This document shows, piece after piece, positions 57,901 to 64,000 of a stretch of 64,000 nt of DNA (positions within the stretch are counted from its first letter, which is position 1; each line of letters begins with the position of its first letter). The stretch is from Apostichopus japonicus (lineage: Eukaryota; Echinodermata; Holothuroidea; Aspidochirotida; Stichopodidae), in NCBI RefSeq assembly GCF_037975245.1, contig NC_092572.1, positions 31,407,989 through 31,471,988 on the forward strand. The letters run 5' to 3'. The notes under the pieces are model-generated. The model was not told the origin of the DNA, did not search any database, and was given only the letters and a program-made list of their open reading frames with translations. The position numbers and the translations under genes are program-made.

Positions 57901-60900
57901 GTAAGAATGAGTAGGCCTATGTACTATGTAAACACTGTATAAGGGTATAAAAGAATGCAATTATCTCAATTCTCAAGAGAACAGACAGGCATGTATCATG
58001 GCTTGCATGAAACTGCTCACTCTGGTCTGTGAGTCATAGAGTACTGCTCCTATGGGAAATTAAACAGGGCGTGTTTCCTACAGTATATTGACACATAGAC
58101 AAGACAAGTGCTATACAATGTGTCCAGGTAAGACCTAATTTATGAGGTTTCTGAGAGATGCAGAAGTGATGACCTCTGAATTGACAGAACAGTTTGCAGA
58201 ATTTACACCTGCACCATCCCTAGCCGATGTACAGTACAGCTGTTCACCGACTTTCACGTTCTGATTAAATATGGATTAATTTTACATGGCACAACTGACT
58301 CTGCCAGCCATTATTAGCTTTCTTACTGGAAAGACCCTAGAGTACATTTAAGTGGGCTTTCTAACATCACGCCCGCACGGGTTGAGCTATCAAAATATCA
58401 AACTCATAGGAAACGAAACAGCGGTGGCAGAAAATTAACTCATTGTTCAAATTTGAGCAAAATAATAAATTTTAAACTGACCTTTATTCTTCTGGCACTT
58501 AATGAAGTTTGTTTTGTTAACTCCAATATCTTTTTCTTGTTCAAACTGCTCCCATAACTCTGCAGCCCATTACAGCAATATTCCTCAAGTAGTTTAATCT
58601 CATCAGCAGTAAGTGAATTCCTACAAAAGAAACAGAAATGTAAATTCTGCTGGAGAAGCAATTTATTTACTTTACAAGAAGCCTATTTAGCAACATGTAG
58701 TCATATTTCAAAAGCGAAATTGCTTAAAGTAATTAAACCAACCAATATTACATGTACTAACAACTTTCTAATGGACTTTACAACATTGAAGGTTTACTGT
58801 ATTTGGCCCTATTTGCTAGATTCTCAAATATGATCACCTTTGGACAAAATTCTTAATCTTTTTATTACCAATCTAGAGGAAATTTACCATTTCTGCGTGT
58901 CCTTAGTTGGCAATATTCAGGTGAGCATGCAAGGTGCCCAGGTCTTTCCTACATTATGCCTAGCTTGTCCTCACTATTTGTTTTACAAGTGACTTCAAGG
59001 TTATATGCATTGGCGTAGGAGGCAGGGTTCTGGGGGCTGCAGCCCCCCCAACCAAAACTTTTGGTGAAAATTCGGGCAATATGCTGAGAATTTTTCGGGC
59101 ACCTACTGAAAAAAGAAAAGTTTGCGATGTGTTTTTCAATTTTTTGGGTGAAAATTCGGGCAATATGCTGAGACTTTTTCGGGCACCTACTGAAAGAAGA
59201 ATAACTTGCAATGTGTTTTTCATTTTTTTTGTGGTGAAAATTCGGGCAATATGCTGAGAATTTTTCGGGCACCTACGGAAAGAAGAATTATTTGCAATGT
59301 GTTTTTCAATGGTTAAACTGATATTATTATTATCGTTATTATTGTAACGACTTCCCCAATAATTATAACCAATATGGAAGGGTAACAACAGGGAAAATAA
59401 AACTAGGATTTTTGCGCGCTTCGCGCGCATTTAACATCTTATTGTGCATGTCATATCTGCATTCATCAGTTATCGGCATGTGATGTAATAACCGATGAAT
59501 GCCTATATGATAGCACATTAAAGCAGCATTTTGCGTCCTTTTCTATGATTTTTCTCAACCACACTGACTCCACTATGCCATAACGACATACATAACTAGC
59601 TTATCTATTTATATCTTACTTCAAATTGTGGCATTAAAGTCAAAAATTTACAACTTTCAACCTTGTTTTCTCCAAGATATTTTCTTGGCTAATATCTTAG
59701 TTTGCTGTTTTGTGATTGATATATGTAAAAAACTCAATGGACATGTCAAAGAAGTAGAAAACGGCGACCAAACGCAAAATGCTGCTTTAAGATGTTGAAC
59801 GCGCGTTTAACGCGCAAAAAATGTTGGTTATATTTTTCGGGCGAGTCGTTACAGCCCCCCCAAATCAAATCAGGCTCCTATGCCTATGGTTATATGCCAC
59901 CTCAGTTGATTCTTCTCTAATGTGTCAGTGGGGAATATGGCAAGACTTTAGAAGGTAGTAACCAGGGTAGATGTCATCACAGCTGCTGCTGAGGGTTAAC
60001 GCCATAAATTTAACCTCAAAATCTTCTCAAGCTGAGATAAATTCCAAGGACAGGATGCAGTAACAAATTGCAGTGGAATTTATATTTATTTCAGAACCAC
60101 TTAGTTTCTACTGCAACACTAATCAACAAGCCTGGTAACAGCTAAAAGAAAACCTCCTTTCAGGAACAGTTAAAAGAATATCACTACTACATTGATTGAG
60201 GATGAGGGGAATGAACACAAACTATAGGCTTATGTTGTAACTGCCCTGTATACAGAATATTAGATAAGGGATACCTGTAAAACATTTGAAAATATTTAGA
60301 GCAATAAGAACAATGTGCCAATTAGCTATGAGTAGATGGAAAATGAACAATTGGTATTGTCACCATTATTATGTAGAATAATGGTTGACTTCACACAGTA
60401 CCTCGTATTGATCGATGGCAGAGGCATAAAGGGGCCCGGTTATACCCTTCCCCAATCACTGATGAAATGATAGTCCCCCACATCAGCTGCAGGTATTTCA
60501 GCTTTCATCCTAAAATTAGTGTCTTCTAGTTACATTTAATGACACAGTTGTTATTAAGATGTGTTGTTATATGTCCCATTTGTTTTGGCAATGCATTTAA
60601 GTCAAGTGTAAACAGCTTCAAGTCAAACAGCCAACATTCACTTTTTTGTGAAGAATGGTGAAAGGTTCAAATTCTGCACACTTGTTCTGATTAATTTTTT
60701 TATTCTTGTATTTCCATTTTATTTTCACCATTTGGTGACCCCACCCCCCCTCCTTTTTTAAGTATCCAGCTTAATACCTGCATGGAAAAGGAAACTCAAA
60801 CTTTGGTTTTAAAGTGTAGGGTCGCAGTTTATTTGCCTTAAATCACTTACTGTTGATTAATTCTTTCACTGCGTTATTAATAAATGGGTAATGAAATTTA

Positions 60901-62741
60901 GAAAGATATAGAACGTTCCATTGGCTACTACACTAACTATGATTAACTCATAGCTGCATGATTTCAAACTCTGAAAACGCTTTAGTTCACTGACATATTC
61001 TTTCCCCCTGCCCCCCCCCCCCTCAAAAAAAAAGTAACAGACAGCAACCCAATTGTACATCCTAGAGCCAATGACACTGATACATTGCAAACACATTCAA
61101 ACTGCATTAAATATATACAACATGTGGGGACCAGTATATGAGAGGGGGCAGACCTCCTTAGACAATGCCATGTGTGTGCACTAAAAAATTCATTACACAA
61201 TATGAAAATAATGATATCATCCATGACAACTCCCTCCCCCCCCTTCCTTCTGATTCCACTACATATACAGAGAGTTACAGTGGTGGCATGCAATCATGTA
61301 GTACTATCAGGAATATGTACAGAAATGTGAGAAATCACTTGGGTTTAAATGAAGCATGTTTTTTGTGAAGAATCTAACAAATCGAAGTAAAGATATGTCT
61401 CAGATGTACTGTAATCTTCTTGGGAAACAGTGTTACCCTTCTGTTACCCTTCACCTATGTATACTTCAGATCTGCATGAACTTCTTTTTCAGTCTGTGAT
61501 ATATGGTGGGTACAAGCAAGGTATCACACACAGACACGCACGCATGCAAACAGATACTGTATGCACACTCACAAGGTAGCATGGTTTATACAAAGTGTAT
61601 GATTTCATTGCAACCAATGAGAGTAAAATTTCATAACATACCACAAAGCTTGATACAGATCCAGATTTTTAACGTAAATGTCTTTCCAAGAAAGATTGAT
61701 TTCTGTAAAAGATGAACAAAAGATACTTTCTCTTTTGCTTGAAAATAGCCATGTAAGCAACAAATGCAGGTACATTCCATTAAAGGTTACATACAATTTA
61801 CATACAAGCTCTTCCAGCCAAAAACATATTATATGTGCAAGAGCTTGCAGGTAACAAAAAAAAAAAACAATTTGCATCTAACTTTTGTTTCGTTTTTTTG
61901 TCCCATTCGAAGAGTCCTTCACTTTGAGAAATCTGGCCAAGCAGTATGCATTCCAGGAAGACAGTAAAGTAACAATTTAGGGAAAAAATTGTCAATCTTG
62001 AAAGATACAAGAAAAAAAAACCCTGGCAGCTGACTCCTATTGTAAAGGATAATGACAAATGAAGTCTTAGGACAATTCATAGCAAACAGATTCAGCGTAA
62101 GAACAATATATTTAAAATATGTTTCAATCTTAACAAATCTTCTTCAAAGGCGAACTGTTTGCTCTGAAGAATAATCTGTCAAGATCAAACATCAGGCCTA
62201 GAATTACTTTTGCCATGTTGATATAAAAGGGTTTTTAGCATTGTTTATCTTATTAGTGGAATATTGACTGAAATAAAAAAGTATAATGCAAAAAGCACAG
62301 GAATCATAAAGATACTACCCTCTTCTCCAAGCATCAAGCCCTGAATTATTGAGAGAAGTCATAAACTCACTCTTTGATGTTTTTTGCTTCTTTGCCAAGA
62401 TTGTTTTTGCTTCCTCATGCCATGACTTAATGGTGTTCATTGTGACAGTAACTATAGGAATAATATGAAAGCACAAACATATCATAATTTTACATCTACT
62501 TGCCAATATATGGAGGATGCAAAAAGAGCTAGGATGAAAGAACTAAAACTGAAACACCTCTGCAAGAAAAGGCTATTGAAAATATTGGAAAAATAGTGGT
62601 GCTGTTGACAATTTTCATCCTGCAATGAAACTGATATTGTTGTACGTCATGAACGAGTGTGTTTGATGCTAATTGTAACTTACATTCTTGACAAATGCGA
62701 CTTAATTCGCTTTCAGACTGTTTGGTGATATCTTTTGCCTT
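48830..62741 (-). CDS. Homeodomain-like / HMG-box-like / chromodomain protein, 11 exons, one in-frame stop
   Basis: Minus-strand exons: 62741-62684, 62451-62319, 58620-58482, 56517-56388, 55215-55019, 54064-53917, 53479-53396, 50864-50712, 50152-50093, 49730-49629 and 48987-48830. All borders are AG/GT and all phases agree, totalling 1,362 nt (454 codons). Order: coiled N-terminal helices, homeodomain-like segment (about 70-116), basic stretch, HMG-box-like segment (about 135-190), long charged helix to about 225, unrecognised middle (about 226-400), chromodomain (about 404-453). An in-frame TAA sits at codon 117. Either the gene is a recent pseudogene, the allele is null, or the base is wrong. 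Chromodomains bind methyl-lysine histone tails and HMG boxes bend DNA, so a nuclear chromatin role is likely if it is expressed. The 5' end lies upstream of 62741 and was not found. Confidence 0.72.
49629..49730 (-). CDS. Chromodomain gene: acidic linker exon
   Basis: Encodes VSVSDDSQILDQDQDQGSIA then MRLFIHPTTKRVS. Two donors overlap (AGG|GTTAGT and AGTG|GTTTGG). Only the second gives phase 1, which the last exon needs. Confidence 0.6.
50093..50152 (-). CDS. Chromodomain gene: Ser/Asn-rich micro-exon
   Basis: A 60-nt exon, phase 1 to 1 (CACAAG acceptor, ACATG|GTACGT donor), encoding the polar linker SSSNATITPDANCPSANEH. It is skippable without a frame change. Confidence 0.55.
50712..50864 (-). 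CDS. Chromodomain gene: 'GRRAMSYKQL' exon
   Basis: Encodes TGRRAMSYKQLAMGNIVVDG then LPPGITCKRPSAYGVHDLQA, phase 1 to 1 (ATCC|GTAAGT). The 'LPPGITCKRPSAYG' run looks like a structured, conserved motif, but I cannot name it. Confidence 0.65.
51096..51526. repeat. Tandem repeat, 142-bp unit, three copies
   Basis: GCATATCTGGT recurs at 51111, 51253 and 51395 (142-bp steps). Copies 2 and 3 are virtually identical, and copy 1 differs at several positions. It lies in the intron between exons 53396 and 50864 of the chromodomain gene. Confidence 0.92.
51527..53395. other. Intron of the chromodomain gene
   Basis: The overlapping frames near 51627-52098 on both strands look random. No TE signature seen. 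Confidence 0.5.
53396..53479 (-). CDS. Chromodomain gene: small exon
   Basis: Encodes DGPVKEATRATLRTSVQELF between CATTCAATAG and ATACT|GTAAGT, phase 1 to 1. It is a helical segment with unknown role. Confidence 0.62.
53917..54064 (-). CDS. Chromodomain gene: conserved-looking middle exon
   Basis: Encodes CFQLEELDCEAMFVAIDTEQ then KFLDKKVELLRKFGLSVI, phase 0 to 1 (ATAG|GTATGC). No known fold was recognised. Its Cys-rich start extends the helix of the preceding exon. Confidence 0.65.
55019..55215 (-). CDS. Chromodomain gene: HMG-like helices 2-3 and charged helix
   Basis: Acceptor TTGTTTTGCAG. It encodes ATSPENQATTLNKANEAWKK, the 'W(K)xL/V' helix 2 of an HMG-like fold, and then a long Lys/Glu helix to EIKKM. 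The donor ATG|GTAAAA gives phase 0 and joins smoothly to CFQLEELD. Reading past it would meet TAG within seven codons. Confidence 0.65.
56388..56517 (-). CDS. Chromodomain gene: recognition-helix end and HMG-like start, with in-frame stop
   Basis: Begins NWIDNT, then TAA (minus 56499-56497). It stays open for 36 codons with a basic stretch (TKQVRRKFGSRSKEPSLKP) and RKKSAYSCFMAEYISEHG, which resembles the first helix of an HMG box ('SAYxxFMxE'). Ends in phase 1 at ACATG|GTGGGT. No alternative acceptor after the stop has a pyrimidine tract. Confidence 0.6.
56518..58481. other. Intron of the chromodomain gene
   Basis: AT-rich, with a 14-G run at about 57768-57781. Nothing else recognised. Confidence 0.5.
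58482..58620 (-). CDS. Chromodomain gene: homeodomain-like exon
   Basis: Encodes LTADEIKLLEEYCCNGLQSY then KKKILELTKQTSLSARRIK. The spacing of the hydrophobic helix-1 residues and the 'LSARRIK|NW' recognition-helix start across the splice resemble a homeodomain helix-turn-helix, with the invariant Trp in the next exon. Phase 2 to 0. Confidence 0.65.
59008..59888. mobile_element. hAT-type MITE, 881 bp, with perfect 8-bp target duplications
   Basis: Perfect direct repeats GTTATATG flank it (59000-59007 and 59889-59896). Termini are CATTGGCGTAGGAGGC and GGCTCCTATGCCTATG, inverted repeats matching at 13 of 16 positions. It carries about three tandem copies of an ~80-bp unit with 'ATTCGGGCAATATGCTGAGA' (59060-59310) and poly-C next to each end. 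It lies in the intron between exons 58620 and 62319 of the chromodomain gene. Confidence 0.88.
59518..59790. mobile_element. Nested TTAA-flanked MITE
   Basis: TTAAAGCAGCATTTTGCGT at 59518-59536 is exactly inverted at 59772-59790 (19 bp). The outer TTAA on each side fits a TTAA target duplication, as for piggyBac-type elements. The interior is AT-rich and non-coding. It sits inside the 881-bp hAT-type MITE, so it inserted later. Confidence 0.72.
59897..62318. other. Intron of the chromodomain gene
   Basis: AT-rich with a poly-C run at 61011-61022. The ORFs here have no domain or splice context. Confidence 0.5.
62319..62451 (-). CDS. Chromodomain gene: N-terminal helical exon
   Basis: Acceptor TTCCTATAG, donor AGAGG|GTAGTA. 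It encodes TMNTIKSWHEEAKTILAKK then SEFMTSLNNSGLDAWRR. Phase 1 in and 2 out matches both neighbours. Confidence 0.65.
62684..62741 (-). CDS. Chromodomain gene: first exon found
   Basis: Encodes KAKDITKQSESELSRICQE between ATTGCAG and GAAT|GTAAGT. The charged helix continues into the next exon. The start codon must lie in a further upstream exon. Confidence 0.55.
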
Positions 62742-64000
62742 CTGCAATGACACACAGAGGAAAGTACCTAAATTTGGAAAAGGAAAACAAAGAATATAGT
62801 ATATATATCAATATTTTTTAGTGGAATCATTAGCAATTATAATGGCTCATAAGGTCAAGAACCAATAATATAGCAGTATATAGGCCTACCTCACTTGTAT
62901 ATGCATACCTTAGAGTGAGAGTTGCAAAGGGGGAAGGGTGAGGGAAGTGTGGTGAGAAATCTTCCCAAGTTGTGTTTCTTAGATTTTGTGCACTTGAGAG
63001 GGGGGGGGGGGGGGGGTAAAAGCAGCTGAGTTATAACAATTAGTCATTTTAAGAGGGGAGGGTTGGAGGTGATGGTATGTGTGGGTGACTAACTACATTC
63101 CTTTTTCTTTTGATGGTCGATCCACAGGATTGTCCACACAACAGGGTTCTACACATGAGAACTTCTGTTACTTACCTTAAACCTTCCCTATACAGCTAAC
63201 CATGCATCACACGTATGCCAATTTTCTGTGATAGAAATGCTTCATTATGCAAATAAACCTAAATACCCTATTAACTGTCAATTAATGACATATATTTGGA
63301 AACAAGATACTCTATAGTTCACCATTTGTGACCAAAGTGGCACGTTCTGATATTGAGTATTGTGTGCATACTTAACTTAAAAAAGATGGAAGTTTGATTG
63401 TACCTGTTCACTTATCAGCTCTATCAGCTGAAACTTCTAGCTAATGCAGGAATAATTATAGCATGTGTGCAGTAATCAGGGTTGTGGTGATTTTGATTCT
63501 CCACAGAAAAAAAATCCTTAGTCTACTTGCTCCTGATTTTATTTATGAATTAACCTAATACAAGTATGGTGAATCTTAATGTAAACACTACCAAATTTCT
63601 GCTTACATATCCCAGCTCATATAGATGAGATGTCTGTATCCGTAATGTATGTAGGCCTACTACCACAAAAAGAATCATATCTCTACAATGTATTTGCGGT
63701 GCTGGCTTTTTTTAGTTATGTCACAAAACAAATTTTAATAAGTAACACATATCAAGACTTAGCCTACAAAACCAATTTCTCTGTAAGTGCTGCAAATCAC
63801 TCAAATTGCATAATCTTGGAAGTTCATCAATTGTGTATTACTGAAACTAATTGGTTGTGGCACACAGTATTACTTGGTAAAAATGGTCTGTCATATTGTT
63901 TGAGAAAGTTGTCTTACTGTACTGACTGAGATAGTTGATGCATATGCACATGGTAGTCATTAACTTAACATCAATAACTGATCATGTAAGGCGCATTCAT
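62742..64000. other. Upstream region of the chromodomain gene
   Basis: Contains an 18-G run (63000-63017) and, on the minus strand, a consensus donor TTTAAG|GTAAGT near 63170-63180 that might end a 5' UTR exon. No coding exon was confirmed. Confidence 0.35.

Noticed and set aside
58949-59430. Overlapping 107- and 156-codon frames with internal repeats
   Set aside because: The repetition comes from the ~80-bp DNA units of the hAT-type MITE, open in two frames. There is no sign of protein selection.

Overview
This is eukaryotic nuclear DNA from an intron-rich animal genome. It is AT-rich and crowded with microsatellites, minisatellites, MITE-like elements and retroelement remnants. A NACHT protein with tandem death-effector folds and a ZU5-UPA-Death tail, together with many GGTCA-rich dispersed repeats, suggests a marine invertebrate deuterostome, perhaps an echinoderm such as a sea cucumber. 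The species is an inference.

Three multi-exon genes can be rebuilt from splice sites and reading phase. (1) Plus strand, 16333-37284: twelve exons whose phases all agree give 1,299 residues plus a stop. Domain order is DED-like, DED-like, NACHT ATPase, helical region, ZU5, UPA-like and a C-terminal Death domain. The true first exon was not found. A 5.4 kb intron between the NACHT and ZU5 halves holds an ATG-bearing candidate exon that could start a shorter ZU5-UPA-Death protein. (2) Minus strand, 13589-5133: an intron-containing gene related to Ty3/gypsy-type integrases (KRBA2-like), broken by three in-frame stops and one frameshift. (3) Minus strand, 62741-48830: eleven phase-consistent exons give 454 codons with a homeodomain-like segment, an HMG-box-like segment and a C-terminal chromodomain, interrupted by one in-frame TAA.

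Layout: 1-5100 holds repeats, a LINE fragment and a cluster of TGTCC/GGACA dyads. 5100-13600 holds the integrase pseudogene, a minisatellite, TA tracts and a SINE-like remnant. 14390-14500 holds an inverted second copy of the TGTCC/GGACA repeat. 16300-37300 is the NACHT gene, with a hAT-type element in one intron and a 245-bp satellite array in another. 37300-48700 holds orphan exon-like ORFs, hAT and MITE remnants, a LINE RT fragment and the 3' end of a gypsy-type LTR element. 48800-62800 is the chromodomain gene, whose large intron holds an 881-bp hAT-type MITE with perfect 8-bp target duplications and a nested TTAA-flanked MITE.

Of the functional genes, the NACHT gene looks like an intracellular innate-immune or cell-death sensor and the chromodomain gene like a chromatin-associated factor. 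Nothing in the window links them.
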